Shown here: positions 1 to 9,578 of the stretch, in pieces
Position numbering within the stretch: the first letter of the stretch is position 1
Layout of the letters: each line of letters opens with the position of its first letter
DNA from: Eubacteriales bacterium
GTDB lineage: Bacteria > Bacillota > Clostridia > Tissierellales > GPF-1
Assembly (NCBI GenBank): GCA_030625815.1
Contig: DAOUQF010000020.1
Coordinates: 1-63,690 of the forward strand
Direction of reading: 5' to 3'
DNA length: 63,690 nucleotides
Program-made: the position numbers and the translations under genes
Notes under the pieces: model-generated
What the model was told of the DNA's origin: nothing
What the model saw: the letters and a program-made list of their open reading frames with translations, nothing else
Databases searched by the model: none

Positions 1-35
1 GCAGTGCCAATCAATTGATTGGCACTGCTTTTTTT
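1..35 (+). terminator. Rho-independent terminator of a gene upstream of the window
   Basis: A perfect 14-bp inverted repeat (1-14 with 15-28) is followed by seven T residues (29-35). The T-run lies on the plus strand, so it ends a plus-strand transcript that starts before the window. Confidence 0.85.
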
Positions 36-102
36 ACGCACTCAGCCGTAAGGCAAGCCGAGTCCGATATTGTTTGCATGAATCGTTGAATCAGGTGCAT
101 CG

Positions 103-1314
103 TCATTGGGGAAGAAGCTGAAGAAAGCCCAGGGGCGATTCCGTCAGAAAAACAACCGGATCGACATAAGCGCCATTGACATAGATACAGAAGTGAAGAT
201 GAGGACCCGTTGAAAATCCGGTGGTGCCAACTGTGCCGATGATTTCGCCTTGTTGAACAAGTTCGCCAGCTTCGACCGCCAGGTCGTCCATGTGATAGTA
301 TTGGCTGAAAATGCCCATGCCATGCTCCACGACAACGGTGTTCCCGGTTAGGATCAACTCTCCTGCGAATCGAATCATCCCGGCTTGCGTAGCTTTAATG
401 GGAGTGCCTGTTGGAGCGGCCAAATCATAGCCGGAATGACGGGAGCCGCTGGGGACTCCGTTGATGGTGCGCCCCTGTCCATATTCGGTCGTCATCCGAC
501 CGTCTACAGGGAGGATGAATCCTTCTGCAAAGAGGGGCAGGGCTTCTGTGACGGTGCGAGATTTAAGCAGCATATTGTGAAATTCTTCGTAGGAATTGTC
601 TGTTCGTGTTGTGGCGTTTATATTGGGATCAATGATCAGGGGCTGCATGACAAAGTTGCGCGGGGTGACGGTAATGGGAATCAAAATGGCTCGTTCGTTC
701 TCTGCCGCAAGGGTTAATTGATAGCTCCCATCCTTGGTGCTGGAAGGAATGGGATAGAGGAGCATGCCAACCCCATTTTGATAGAACCATTGGGGATCTG
801 ACACAAACCAGTTGCCCGATGCGGTAAGCTCTTGACCGACTTCCAGATACTCAGCTCGAATCAAAACCAATTCTCCAGGGGCAAAGGTATCTTGATTGAG
901 ATGAAAGTCAACATCCCGACGAGGCGCGACAATAAAGCGGGATTCCATGGGCGAATTTTGATTGGGATAGAGGAGAGAAACCTTGATTTCCGTCATTCCA
1001 TCTTGTTCAGGTATGGGTAAAATTGATTCGTTTTCGATTGTTGAATGCCAGATTGTTTTTCCTTTTTTAGAATAGGTCACTTCGATGGAGGCTGGCACGG
1101 GTGAAATCGAGAGTGGATCAGATAAAAGTTCGGCTTCAATCCAAGGTCGGGTTTTGGAGGAAAGGGCATAATGAGTACGCCCAAATTGGATCATTGGGCG
1201 AAGCGATTCTACGGTTGGCCTTGGTTCAGCTCGATGCTCTGTGTTTAAAGAGCCCGCAAACCAAGCGCTGCCGATCAGAAAGAACAAAAGAATTGTCAAA
1301 AATCCTCGTTTCAT
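103..1314 (-). CDS. Membrane-anchored M23-family metallopeptidase (LytM/LytH type)
   Basis: Predicted cell-wall endopeptidase of 403 aa that would cut peptidoglycan cross-links outside the cell. A hydrophobic segment at residues 4-20 acts as signal anchor. The C-terminal 110 residues carry the M23 zinc site: H293 and D297 in 'HSGYD', and the 'GPHLHF' motif near residues 371-375. The middle part (about 40-280) is a beta-rich extracellular region of unknown role. The ATG at 1314 was chosen because GGGAGG stands just upstream; an in-frame extension to 1431 has no binding site and would run into the divergent gene's start. It is transcribed away from the diguanylate cyclase gene with only 64 bp between the two starts. 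Confidence 0.88.
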   Translation of the reverse strand: MKRGFLTILLFFLIGSAWFAGSLNTEHRAEPRPTVESLRPMIQFGRTHYALSSKTRPWIEAELLSDPLSISPVPASIEVTYSKKGKTIWHSTIENESILPIPEQDGMTEIKVSLLYPNQNSPMESRFIVAPRRDVDFHLNQDTFAPGELVLIRAEYLEVGQELTASGNWFVSDPQWFYQNGVGMLLYPIPSSTKDGSYQLTLAAENERAILIPITVTPRNFVMQPLIIDPNINATTRTDNSYEEFHNMLLKSRTVTEALPLFAEGFILPVDGRMTTEYGQGRTINGVPSGSRHSGYDLAAPTGTPIKATQAGMIRFAGELILTGNTVVVEHGMGIFSQYYHMDDLAVEAGELVQQGEIIGTVGTTGFSTGPHLHFCIYVNGAYVDPVVFLTESPLGFLQLLPQ

Positions 1315-1338
1315 CGTGATTTTCCTCCCTCTACTGGT

Positions 1339-1344
1339 TATAAT
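1339..1344 (+). promoter_or_regulatory. Candidate -10 box (TATAAT) for the diguanylate cyclase gene
   Basis: A perfect TATAAT lies 34 bp before the start at 1379 in the short divergent spacer. I see no convincing -35 element, so this is a weak call. Confidence 0.35.
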
Positions 1345-1378
1345 ATCCATATAGGGAACACATAAACGGAGGAGCTTG

Positions 1379-2944
1379 ATGAAAAATCGATTTTCAAAAC
1401 AATTTATCCGATACTTCTTGCTGATTTTCATGATGCTGTTTTTTCTTTCGGGGATTCGGTATCAGAGGGGCAGCAATGTGATTGTTGATCATATCAATGA
1501 CGATGTGGAAGACTATTTTCGACTTCTGGAGAATCGAATGATCTCTACGTATGAGGATCGAATTCGGGATCTAGTTTATACGCGGGAGTTGACTGAGACG
1601 CTTTTGGCAGATGACGTAAGTTTTAATCAAATTCCAAGTTTCTATTATGAATTATCCAAAACCCTCGGCCTTTATGATCAAATTCGCTATCTTGATCTTC
1701 ACGGACAGGAACAGATCCGGATTAATTATGATGAGGGTCATCCGAGAATTGTAACTGGGGATGAGCTTCAAAATAAATCGGAATGTTATTATTTTATGGA
1801 AATGACTCAGTTGGGGCAAGATGAAGTTTATTTGTCGCCTTTGGATTTGAATATTGAAAATGGGAAACTGGAATGGCCGTTAAAGCCAATGATTCGAATG
1901 GGCATGCGGGTACAAAACGAGCAAGGAAGTCCAATTGGGTTTGTGGTGTTAAATTACTTGGCATCGAATTGGATGCAGGCGGATACAAAATACTTTTCTT
2001 CCTCGCAAGAGCATATGATTGATTTTCAGGCGCTTATGATTGTGAATGAGGACGGATATTATTTGCAGCATGAAAAGGAAGAGTTTAAGTGGGGATTTAT
2101 CTTACCGGACCGAAGCGGAGCGAATTTTGCCCAAGAATTTCCAGCGATTTGGGAGCAAAGAGATCAAGGTTCTGTGGTGCGGGAAGAAGTCAATCATGGA
2201 TTGGTGTATATCAAGAAAATTACAGCCCTTCGTCCAGAGCCGCCTTATCAAGCGGAACCGTATGAATTGGGGTATTTGAGCTATAGCGTTTCAGAGGACT
2301 TGTATCGTGCGTATTTTGCCAGTATTAAACAAGAATGGGCGATTATGATCAGTCTATCGATTTTCTTTGCGCTTTTGGGGGCGTATTTTTTGGAGAACTC
2401 GGTAAAATCCCGAAGAGAACTGATGGATACTTTGCATCATCAAGCTAATCGTGATGAGCTGACGGGGCTTTTCAACAAGTCGGGTTTTTTAATGATGATG
2501 CCGAGTGAAGCGAAACGTTGGAATGACGGCGTCTTGGCTATTGGCTATTTCGACATCGATGATTTCAAGGCCATCAATGACCGGTATGGACATGCGGTGG
2601 GAGACGAGGTATTAATTGAAATGGGGAATCGCCTGCAAGAAGTTTTGCGGGAGCGGGATCTGCCGGCGCGGATTCACGGGGATGAGTTCAATATTCTCTT
2701 GAAATTGAGAAAAGAGATTGATGCAATGGTTGTTGCGCGCCGCTTGATCAATCGGATGAAGGATCCGATCGAAACTTCTGTGGGAGAGATCTTTGTGACG
2801 GTTTCCCTGGGAATTGCCTTTATCCGTCCGGGAGAATCCTTTGAGGAAGTGGCCGAGCGAGCGGATCGACTGATGTATAAGGTGAAACGATCTGGAAAGT
2901 CGGATTATCTTATCGAAGGACTTGCGCCTGAGCCTGAAAAGTGA
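1379..2944 (+). CDS. Membrane-bound diguanylate cyclase (extracellular sensor plus GGDEF)
   Basis: Predicted to make cyclic di-GMP from two GTP in response to an outside signal. Of 521 aa, residues about 11-28 form a first membrane helix, 30-315 an extracytoplasmic sensor region (Cache-like by layout), about 320-340 a second helix, and the last 170 a GGDEF domain. The active-site loop reads HGDEF (433-437), so the first Gly is His; the metal- and GTP-binding residues remain. An RxxD inhibition site (R424-D427) stands five residues before it, so product feedback is likely. The ATG at 1379 is preferred over the TTG at 1376 for its spacing from GGAGG. It appears to be a single-gene unit. Confidence 0.88.
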   Translation: MKNRFSKQFIRYFLLIFMMLFFLSGIRYQRGSNVIVDHINDDVEDYFRLLENRMISTYEDRIRDLVYTRELTETLLADDVSFNQIPSFYYELSKTLGLYDQIRYLDLHGQEQIRINYDEGHPRIVTGDELQNKSECYYFMEMTQLGQDEVYLSPLDLNIENGKLEWPLKPMIRMGMRVQNEQGSPIGFVVLNYLASNWMQADTKYFSSSQEHMIDFQALMIVNEDGYYLQHEKEEFKWGFILPDRSGANFAQEFPAIWEQRDQGSVVREEVNHGLVYIKKITALRPEPPYQAEPYELGYLSYSVSEDLYRAYFASIKQEWAIMISLSIFFALLGAYFLENSVKSRRELMDTLHHQANRDELTGLFNKSGFLMMMPSEAKRWNDGVLAIGYFDIDDFKAINDRYGHAVGDEVLIEMGNRLQEVLRERDLPARIHGDEFNILLKLRKEIDAMVVARRLINRMKDPIETSVGEIFVTVSLGIAFIRPGESFEEVAERADRLMYKVKRSGKSDYLIEGLAPEPEK

Positions 2945-2954
2945 TAAAATCCGG

Positions 2955-2960
2955 TATAAT
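2955..2960 (+). promoter_or_regulatory. Candidate -10 box for the riboswitch operon
   Basis: TATAAT occurs 50 bp before the glycine aptamer core and just after the stop codon of the upstream gene. No good -35 box is visible at 17 bp. Confidence 0.45.
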
Positions 2961-3010
2961 CAAATAGAAACCTGGATGAAGGGAGCGGAAGTCAATTGGT
3001 AACCGTTTGT

Positions 3011-3091
3011 GGACAGAACTCTGGAGAGACTCGAGAGAGCACCGAAGGGGAAAGCCGAAAGGCGAAACTCTCAGGTAAAAGGACAGGGCGC
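3011..3091 (+). ncRNA. Glycine riboswitch (one complete aptamer visible)
   Basis: The leader contains the conserved glycine-aptamer signatures in order: CTCTGGAGAGAC, GCACCGAAGGGG, AACTCTCAGGTAAAAGGACAG. Only one complete aptamer is present; the 50 nt before it could at most form a reduced partner stem ('ghost' aptamer) as known for singlet glycine riboswitches. A terminator hairpin follows directly at 3108-3131 and the ACT-domain gene starts at 3154, so control is probably by premature termination. Whether glycine turns the operon on or off cannot be decided by eye. Confidence 0.9.
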
Positions 3092-3107
3092 AGAAGATGG
3101 GATCTTT

Positions 3108-3131
3108 CCGCGCTTTTTAGCGCGGTTTTTT
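3108..3131 (+). terminator. Terminator of the glycine riboswitch expression platform
   Basis: A 7-bp GC-rich stem (3108-3114 with 3119-3125), four-base loop and six T residues. It lies between the aptamer and the first start codon, where a regulatory terminator belongs. Confidence 0.85.
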
Positions 3132-3153
3132 GTTTGTTTAAGGGAGGAAAAAT

Positions 3154-3423
3154 ATGAAGGCGATTGTAACGGTAATTGGAGAAGATCAGGTGGGCATTAT
3201 CGCGGAGGTCACTACGACCTTGGCAAAACAACAAGTCAATGTATTGGATATCAGCCAGACGATTATGCAGCAATTCTTTACGATGATGATGTTGGTGGAT
3301 GTCAGCAACGCAGTGATCAGCTTTGAAAATGTGCAAAAGGAACTCAAAGCGATTGGTGAGAAAATGAATGTATCGATTCAGATCCAGCACGAAGAGATCT
3401 ATCACGCGATGCATCGACTATAA
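3154..3423 (+). CDS. ACT-domain protein, UPF0237 family
   Basis: A free-standing 89-aa ACT domain, a fold that binds amino acids and usually regulates enzymes. The start '[19 protein letters not shown]' matches the UPF0237/GcvR-like pattern. It has no catalytic part. GGGAGG stands before the ATG. It lies directly behind the glycine riboswitch and 11 bp before the UPF0210 gene; these two families are commonly adjacent in Bacillota. The riboswitch suggests that the ligand is glycine or a related amino acid, which is inference. Confidence 0.9.
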   Translation: MKAIVTVIGEDQVGIIAEVTTTLAKQQVNVLDISQTIMQQFFTMMMLVDVSNAVISFENVQKELKAIGEKMNVSIQIQHEEIYHAMHRL

Positions 3424-3434
3424 GGGGGATAACG

Positions 3435-4793
3435 ATGATTGATCCGAAGAGTATATTTGAAACCATTCAAATGATTGAAAAAGAGAAGTTGGATATCCGA
3501 ACGATTACCATGGGGATTTCTCTTTTGGATTGTATCTCTTCCACCCAGGAAGAAACCAGAACGAAGGTCTACAACAAGATCGTGGATTCTGCAAAGGACT
3601 TGGTCGAAACGGCTCGGCAGATTGAAATTGCTTATGGGGTGCCGATCATTAATACTCGAATTTCTGTAACTCCAGTTGCGATGCTGGTGCAGAACGGAAC
3701 CGTTGCAGACGCGGTGGAGATGGCAAAGACCTTGGATCGCGCAGCGGTAGCCGTGGGTGTGAACTTTATCGGCGGATTTTCCGCCTTGGTGCAAAAGGGA
3801 TTTACACGGGGCGATCGAAACCTGATTGCGGCGATCCCGGAAGCATTGGATGTAACGGAACGGGTTTGCTCTTCCGTGAATGTGGGAGATACCCGATCCG
3901 GCATCAACATGGATGCTGTTAAATGGATGGGTGAAATCATTCAGGAAACAGCGAAACGGACAGCGGATCGCGACGGGATTGGCTGTGCGAAACTTGTGGT
4001 CTTCGCCAATGCGGTTGAGGACAATCCTTTTATGGCAGGTGCTTTTCACGGAGTCGGCGAAGCGGAGCGGGTGATCCATGTGGGCATCAGCGGCCCTGGC
4101 GTCATCAAATGTGCCTTGGAAAAGGTGAAGGGGGAACCCATGGACGAGGTGGCTCAAACCATTAAGAAGATGGCCTTTAAGATTACTCGTGCGGGACAAT
4201 TGGTTGCCAATGAGGCAGCGAGACGATTGGACGTTCCTTTTGGGATTATCGATCTTTCCCTGGCGCCGACACCGGCTGTGGGTGACAGTGTTGCCCGCAT
4301 TCTGGAAGAGATTGGGCTCGAAATGGTGGGAACCCACGGAACAACCATGGCATTAGCCATGTTGAATGATGCTGTGAAAAAGGGCGGCATTATGGCCTCT
4401 TCCCATGTCGGTGGATTGTCTGGCGCCTTTATCCCGGTCAGCGAGGATGAAGGGATGATCGCAGCGGTGAGAGCTGGAGCGATTAATATCGAGAAGCTGG
4501 AAGCCATGACCTGCGTATGTTCCGTTGGGCTCGATATGATTGCAGTGCCGGGGGATACGCCGGCGACAACCCTTGCAGCGATGATCGCGGATGAGGCGGC
4601 CATCGGAGTGATCAATCATAAGACGACAGCGGTGCGAGTGATTCCGGTGTTTGGCCGACAAGTCGGCGACGAGGTTCACTTCGGCGGATTATTGGGAAGC
4701 GCGCCTGTGATGAAGGTTAACAAATTCAGCAGCGCGGACTTGATTAATCGGGGCGGCCGCATGCCGGCTCCCGTACACAGCTTTAAAAACTAG
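3435..4793 (+). CDS. UPF0210 / DUF711 family protein
   Basis: A 452-aa protein of the UPF0210 (PFL family, DUF711) group, full-length for the family. The segment '[10 protein letters not shown]' and the glycine-rich stretches in the C-terminal half fit the family, whose fold is related to glycyl-radical enzymes although no Gly-radical motif has been proved. Biochemical role unknown. It is the second gene behind the glycine riboswitch, after the ACT protein, which would be its natural regulatory partner. A strong terminator follows at 4818-4862. Confidence 0.9.
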   Translation: MIDPKSIFETIQMIEKEKLDIRTITMGISLLDCISSTQEETRTKVYNKIVDSAKDLVETARQIEIAYGVPIINTRISVTPVAMLVQNGTVADAVEMAKTLDRAAVAVGVNFIGGFSALVQKGFTRGDRNLIAAIPEALDVTERVCSSVNVGDTRSGINMDAVKWMGEIIQETAKRTADRDGIGCAKLVVFANAVEDNPFMAGAFHGVGEAERVIHVGISGPGVIKCALEKVKGEPMDEVAQTIKKMAFKITRAGQLVANEAARRLDVPFGIIDLSLAPTPAVGDSVARILEEIGLEMVGTHGTTMALAMLNDAVKKGGIMASSHVGGLSGAFIPVSEDEGMIAAVRAGAINIEKLEAMTCVCSVGLDMIAVPGDTPATTLAAMIADEAAIGVINHKTTAVRVIPVFGRQVGDEVHFGGLLGSAPVMKVNKFSSADLINRGGRMPAPVHSFKN

Positions 4794-4817
4794 GGGCAAT
4801 CGCCCCTTTAAACCCGA

Positions 4818-4862
4818 AGACCCGGAACCCATTCGAATGCGGATGGATTCCGGGTCTTTTTC
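4818..4862 (+). terminator. Rho-independent terminator after the UPF0210 gene
   Basis: A 10-bp stem AGACCCGGAA / TTCCGGGTCT with a 20-nt loop, followed by a T-run. Confidence 0.85.
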
Positions 4863-4937
4863 AGTTTGCAAACAAGATACTCGTCGCTTTCCTCGGATTC
4901 CGACTCATGATAGAATAAAGGGCAAAGAAAGGGTGAC

Positions 4938-7088
4938 ATGATGAAAAAACGATTGATACTTGCGGAGAAACCCTCCGTTGGAAAAGAGATAGCACGAGTA
5001 TTAGGTTGCAAGAAGCCGATCAATGGCGGACTGGAAGGCAATGATGCCATCGTTACCTGGGCATTTGGTCATTTGGTGACCCTGGCTGTGCCGGAGAAAT
5101 ATGACGAGAAGTATAAGCATTGGAAGATGAGCGATCTGCCCATGCTGCCGACGCCATTAAAACTCGAATTGATTCCCCAGGGGAAGAAACAATTTTTTCA
5201 GATCAAAAAAATGCTGACTCGTTCCGATGTCGCGGAAGTGATCATTGCCACAGACGCGGGCCGGGAGGGAGAATTGGTTGCTAGATGGATCTTGAAGCTG
5301 GCCGGATGCAAGAAGCCGATTCAACGGCTGTGGATTTCTTCTCAGACGGATCGAGCCATCAAGGAAGGATTTCAAAATCTCAAACCGGGAGAGAATTACG
5401 ATTCTCTGTATGAAGCGGCCCAGGCGCGATCCGAGGCGGACTGGTATCTGGGATTAAACCTGACCCGTGCCTTGACTTGCAAATATAATGCGCAATTGTC
5501 AGCTGGCCGGGTGCAGACGCCGACGTTATATATGGTGGTGGCAAAGGAAGAGGAGATTCAGGCGTTTAGAAGCCGTCCCTTCTGGCGATTGACCGGGACG
5601 CATAACGGAGTGAATTATGCCTCTGTCAATTCCCATCAAGTGTTTGATCAGCAGGAAGCCAAGAAGCGATTGGCGACGGGTCAAAAAGAGACAGCGGTGG
5701 TAAAGGCCATTGACCGAAAGGAAAAGGAGGTTCCAGCGCCTCAATTGTATGATTTGACGAGCCTGCAAATTGAAGCGAACCGCCGTTATGGCATGGGAGC
5801 GAAACAAACCCTTAGGTCTCTTCAGAATTTGTATGAGCGCCATAAGTTGGTGACCTACCCAAGAACCGATTCCCGGGTATTGACGAGTGACTTGGTGGCA
5901 ACATTGCCGGAGCGCTTGGAAGCCTTGATGGGGGGACCTATGAAAAGGGAAGCGCATCAGCGGTTGAAGAAAGGGGCGCAGGTGACGAAACGCTTGGTTA
6001 ATGACAAGCTGGTTTCCGATCACCATGCCTTGATTCCAACGGAAGCCACCGTCTTTCTTTCGGATCTGTCCAAGGATGAGCGTCGAATCTACGACCTGAT
6101 TGTGATTCGATTTTTGGAAGCGATCGCCGAGCCAGCCAAGGTGGAGACCTATAAGGTGAAGGTGGGAGTAGGGTTGGAAGTCTTTTCCGCGACAACCACG
6201 AAGAGTTTGGTTTTGGGTTGGAAAGCCATAACGGGAGAAGCGCAGCCGGATGAAACCCCGCGGGTGAAAGCAGGCGAGGTCCTTAACAACTTTACGCTTC
6301 GATTGAAAGAGGAACGCACGCAGCCGCCGGAGCGGTACACCGAGGCGACTTTGCTTCGCGATATGGAAAATCCCAAGCGATTCGTGAAGGACGAGGCCAT
6401 GAAAAAGACCCTGGATCAAACTGGGGGAATTGGCACCGTGGCAACCCGGGCCGATATCCTGGAGAAGCTTTATTCGGTCGGATACTTTGAAGAAAAACAG
6501 GGACATATTTTCCCCACTTCCAAGGGCAAGCAATTGATTGAACTGGTGCCTGAGATGGTGAAATCCCCTGCGCTTACAGCGAAATGGGAAGGTGAGCTGA
6601 ATCGAATCCAGCAGGAGAATTGCAAGCGGCAAGAGTTTATCGGTGAGATCAAGGGAAAAACGAGGGAGTTGGTCCAGGGAATCGAGCGGTCGGATGCGAC
6701 CTATCGCCACGACAATCAGACGAACACCCCTTGCCCGGACTGCGGAAAACGCCTGTTGCGGGTGAAAAACAAGAACGGAGAACGGCTGGTTTGTCCGGAT
6801 CGAGAATGCGGGTACAAAAAGAACGTCTCGAAAGTGACCAACGCAAGATGCCCGGAATGCCATAAGAAATTGGTGATGATGGGAGAAGGCGATCAGAAGT
6901 TTTTTAAATGCAATACCTGCGGATTCCGCGAAAGCCTGAAGTCCTGGGAAAAGAAAAACGAAAAGAAAAAGCAGCAGATGAACAAGCGGGAAGCAACCAA
7001 ATATATGCAGAAGATGAAAAAGAAAAAGGAAGAGCCGGTGAACAATGCTTTGGCGGATGCCTTGAAGAATTTTAAATTCGACGAATAG
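4938..7088 (+). CDS. topB: DNA topoisomerase III
   Basis: Type IA topoisomerase of 716 aa that relaxes and decatenates DNA through a 5'-phosphotyrosine intermediate. The N-terminus 'LILAEKPSVGKEIARVLG' is the Toprim domain. The catalytic tyrosine is Y307 in 'YPRTDSR', and 'LSAGRVQTPTL' is typical of the family. The C-terminus has two zinc ribbons, C599/C602 with C619/C624 and C638/C641 with C658/C661, then a lysine-rich tail. Two ATGs (4938 and 4941) are possible; the second is better spaced from AAAGGGTG. It appears to be a single-gene unit. Confidence 0.96.
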   Translation: MMKKRLILAEKPSVGKEIARVLGCKKPINGGLEGNDAIVTWAFGHLVTLAVPEKYDEKYKHWKMSDLPMLPTPLKLELIPQGKKQFFQIKKMLTRSDVAEVIIATDAGREGELVARWILKLAGCKKPIQRLWISSQTDRAIKEGFQNLKPGENYDSLYEAAQARSEADWYLGLNLTRALTCKYNAQLSAGRVQTPTLYMVVAKEEEIQAFRSRPFWRLTGTHNGVNYASVNSHQVFDQQEAKKRLATGQKETAVVKAIDRKEKEVPAPQLYDLTSLQIEANRRYGMGAKQTLRSLQNLYERHKLVTYPRTDSRVLTSDLVATLPERLEALMGGPMKREAHQRLKKGAQVTKRLVNDKLVSDHHALIPTEATVFLSDLSKDERRIYDLIVIRFLEAIAEPAKVETYKVKVGVGLEVFSATTTKSLVLGWKAITGEAQPDETPRVKAGEVLNNFTLRLKEERTQPPERYTEATLLRDMENPKRFVKDEAMKKTLDQTGGIGTVATRADILEKLYSVGYFEEKQGHIFPTSKGKQLIELVPEMVKSPALTAKWEGELNRIQQENCKRQEFIGEIKGKTRELVQGIERSDATYRHDNQTNTPCPDCGKRLLRVKNKNGERLVCPDRECGYKKNVSKVTNARCPECHKKLVMMGEGDQKFFKCNTCGFRESLKSWEKKNEKKKQQMNKREATKYMQKMKKKKEEPVNNALADALKNFKFDE

Positions 7089-7100
7089 AAGACAATTTTT

Positions 7101-7151
7101 AAAAAAAGCACACCCCAATGATTCTAGAATTACGAATCGTTGAGGTGTGCT
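7101..7151 (-). terminator. Terminator of deoB (minus strand)
   Basis: A long imperfect hairpin (7108-7151), with AGCACACC pairing with GGTGTGCT at its base, has a run of seven A on the plus strand at 7101-7107, which is a T-run for minus-strand transcripts. It may also slow plus-strand transcription from topB. Confidence 0.8.
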
Positions 7152-7204
7152 TGATTATGGTCTGAAATTCCCATTACAGAGCTTGAATGGGAAATATGAT
7201 TGAA

Positions 7205-8398
7205 TTAAAGCAGTGGCAATAAAGAGTGTCCGATTGTGCCTTCCGGCTTTTGAACATCAAAATTGTCGGCAATGGTAGCGCCGATTACGGCAAAGGTTTC
7301 TTGCGTCTCGATTGGGTTTGCTTCTGTCATGGATGGCGAGTATGCAAGGAAAGGAACATATTCCCGGGTGTGGTCCGAACCTTTATAGGTTGGATCGTTT
7401 CCATGATCCGCCGTGATGATCAACAGATCATCTTCGTTTAGATTTTCAAGCAAGATTCCAAGCTTTTCATCGAAGCTTTCCAATTCGTTCGCGTATCCGA
7501 CCGGATTGCGGCGATGACCCCAGAGGGCGTCGAAGTCTACCAGATTGGTGAAGCATAGGCCTGTGAAATCGCGTTTTGCAATTTCGATGGTTTGTTCCAT
7601 GCCGTGCACCGAACTTTTGGATCGATTGGATTCCGTAATTCCTTCATCACAGAAGATATCTGAGATCTTTCCAACGGAAATCACATCGTATTTTTCTGCT
7701 TTCAACGCGTCTAAAACAGTCTTGCCGTAAGGTTTTAATGCGTAGTCGTGGCGATTGCTTGTACGCGTGAATTCACCTTTTTTCTTTCCAAGATATGGGC
7801 GGGCAATGATTCGGCCGACTCGCCATTCCTCTTTCATGGTCAATTCTCTTGCGATCTCGCAGCAGCGATATAATTCATCCAGCCCGAAGGTTTCTTCGTT
7901 CCCGCAGATTTGCAGCACGGAATCGGCTGAGGTGTAGACGATCATATTTCCCGTTGCGATTTCTTCTTCTGCATATTCATCCAGAATGGTTGTGCCGCTG
8001 GAGCTTTTATTTCCGATAACTTTGTGGCCGGTTCTCTTTTCCAACTCGTCAATCAGTTCTTTTGGAAATCCAGTATCCGTAAAAGTTTGGAAGGGTTGTG
8101 TGATATGCAGCCCCATCATTTCCCAGTGTCCTGTCATGGTGTCTTTTCCGATGCTGGTTTCCGCCAATTTCGCATAAGATCCCATTGGTTTTTCCACGGG
8201 AAGAACTTGTTTCATTGAGCAGAGATTTGCCAGTCCCAGTTTTTGTAGATTGGGGATTTCGAATTGATCGACGCTTTGTGAAATATGAGCCAGGGTGTTT
8301 ACGTTCAGATCACCGTAGATTTCAGAATCCGGCAGAGCGCCAATTCCCAAAGAATCGATTACAACAGTAAATATTCTTTTATACTTTTTATAGTTCAT
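7205..8398 (-). CDS. deoB: Phosphopentomutase
   Basis: Interconverts ribose (or deoxyribose) 1-phosphate and 5-phosphate in nucleoside salvage. The 397 aa are normal for DeoB. It begins with '[12 protein letters not shown]', has '[11 protein letters not shown]' around the phospho-Thr site, and near the end 'TADHGNDPT', all typical of the alkaline-phosphatase superfamily metal site. The ATG at 8398 follows AGGAGGT. No other nucleoside-salvage gene is adjacent. Confidence 0.96.
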   Translation of the reverse strand: MNYKKYKRIFTVVIDSLGIGALPDSEIYGDLNVNTLAHISQSVDQFEIPNLQKLGLANLCSMKQVLPVEKPMGSYAKLAETSIGKDTMTGHWEMMGLHITQPFQTFTDTGFPKELIDELEKRTGHKVIGNKSSSGTTILDEYAEEEIATGNMIVYTSADSVLQICGNEETFGLDELYRCCEIARELTMKEEWRVGRIIARPYLGKKKGEFTRTSNRHDYALKPYGKTVLDALKAEKYDVISVGKISDIFCDEGITESNRSKSSVHGMEQTIEIAKRDFTGLCFTNLVDFDALWGHRRNPVGYANELESFDEKLGILLENLNEDDLLIITADHGNDPTYKGSDHTREYVPFLAYSPSMTEANPIETQETFAVIGATIADNFDVQKPEGTIGHSLLPLL

Positions 8399-8556
8399 GA
8401 TTGCGACCTCCTATTATTTATTCCATTAACTTTGTAAGTTTAATGATATCAAATTTGTTTGGATGATAATATGCCGCATGGCATTTTTCCCGATTTTAGG
8501 GACCGCTGTCTATGGACTGGATCTCTTGGGAGAACAGTCAAATTGCATGATCCGCA

Positions 8557-8585
8557 TTGTGAATGGCGGTCGGATGGTTTATACT
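8557..8585 (+). promoter_or_regulatory. Probable sigma-A promoter of the DMT transporter gene
   Basis: -35 TTGTGA (8557-8562) and -10 TATACT (8580-8585) are separated by exactly 17 bp and lie 38 bp before the ATG at 8624. Confidence 0.6.
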
Positions 8586-8623
8586 ACAGAAGTTATCGAG
8601 TAGAGTAGAAAAGGGAGTAGAAG

Positions 8624-9508
8624 ATGGATCACAAATCGAGAGCCGTATTATATATGATCATATCCGCTTTGGCTTTCGCTGTAATGGGAGCCATGGTGAA
8701 GTTGTCGGGGGATATTCCCGTTTTTGAAAAAGTGTTTTTTAGAAATTTAGTCAGTCTTGTTTTCGCATATGGCATGCTTCGAAATAATCATGCAAAAGTA
8801 TTTGGGGAAAAAGAAAATCGGAAGCTTCTGATGGCGAGAGCGCTATTGGGACTTGTCGGGGTTGTCATGTATTTTTATGCTATCAACAATTTGATCTTGG
8901 CGGATTCGGCGATGTTGAATAAATTGTCTCCGTTCTTCGTCACCTTGTTTGCCTGTTGGTTTTTGAAGGAGAAATTATCGCCTATTCAAATTCCGGCATT
9001 GATTGTGGTTTTTATGGGTGCATTGATGGTTATCAAGCCGCAATTTGATCTGTCGATTCTTCCGGCTGCGGCAGGAGCTCTGTCAGCGATGACGGCAGGC
9101 GCAGCCTATACCATTGTGCGATATTTAAAGAACAAAGAGCATCCTGCCACGATCGTATTTGTTTTTTCATTTGTTTCCGTCGTCGGCATGATTCCCTTTG
9201 TGCTTTTGGATTTTCAGGTGCCGTCATGGACCCAATTGTTCTTTCTGATTGGAACGGGCGGATTTGCCGCTATCGGTCAATTCTCACTGACCTATGCCTA
9301 TAAGTACGCACCAGCCTCGGAGGTTTCCATCTATAATTACTTCAGCATCCTTTTTTCGACGGTTATTGGATTCTTTATCTGGCATGAGATTCCTGATTGG
9401 AAGAGTATGATTGGCGGTGTTTTAATTGTCGTGGCCGCTTTGGCGACCTATCTGTACAACAATCGAAAGGCGCGGATGCCAATTGGGGGATCGATAGAAA
9501 ACCAGTAG
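8624..9508 (+). CDS. EamA/DMT-family transporter
   Basis: A 294-aa integral membrane protein with about ten hydrophobic helices in two similar halves, the layout of the drug/metabolite transporter (EamA) family, which usually exports amino acids or metabolites. The motif 'PVFEKVFFRNLVSL' in the first half and 'GTGGFAAIGQFSLTYAYKYA' in the second are typical. The substrate cannot be read from sequence. GGGAG precedes the ATG. It lies downstream of a good promoter and 70 bp before the HAD phosphatase gene, which has its own RBS. Confidence 0.88.
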   Translation: MDHKSRAVLYMIISALAFAVMGAMVKLSGDIPVFEKVFFRNLVSLVFAYGMLRNNHAKVFGEKENRKLLMARALLGLVGVVMYFYAINNLILADSAMLNKLSPFFVTLFACWFLKEKLSPIQIPALIVVFMGALMVIKPQFDLSILPAAAGALSAMTAGAAYTIVRYLKNKEHPATIVFVFSFVSVVGMIPFVLLDFQVPSWTQLFFLIGTGGFAAIGQFSLTYAYKYAPASEVSIYNYFSILFSTVIGFFIWHEIPDWKSMIGGVLIVVAALATYLYNNRKARMPIGGSIENQ

Positions 9509-9578
9509 TTTTTTTGCGCATAAAGGAGCGGTTTGCCTTATGCGCTGAGCATTATTTTGTAACGGGAGGAACAGGACG

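Noticed and set aside
3402-4337. 311-codon open frame on the minus strand
   Set aside because: Antisense to the UPF0210 gene, His/Arg/Asn-rich, without a ribosome binding site.
5526-7118. 530-codon open frame on the minus strand
   Set aside because: It lies fully antisense to topB, has no RBS, and its His/Phe/Leu/Arg-rich composition is that of a shadow frame.
9516-9545. Inverted repeat GCGCATAA / TTATGCGC after the DMT transporter gene
   Set aside because: The T-run is before and not after the stem, so it is not a usual terminator in either direction; kept only as a possible RNA stem.
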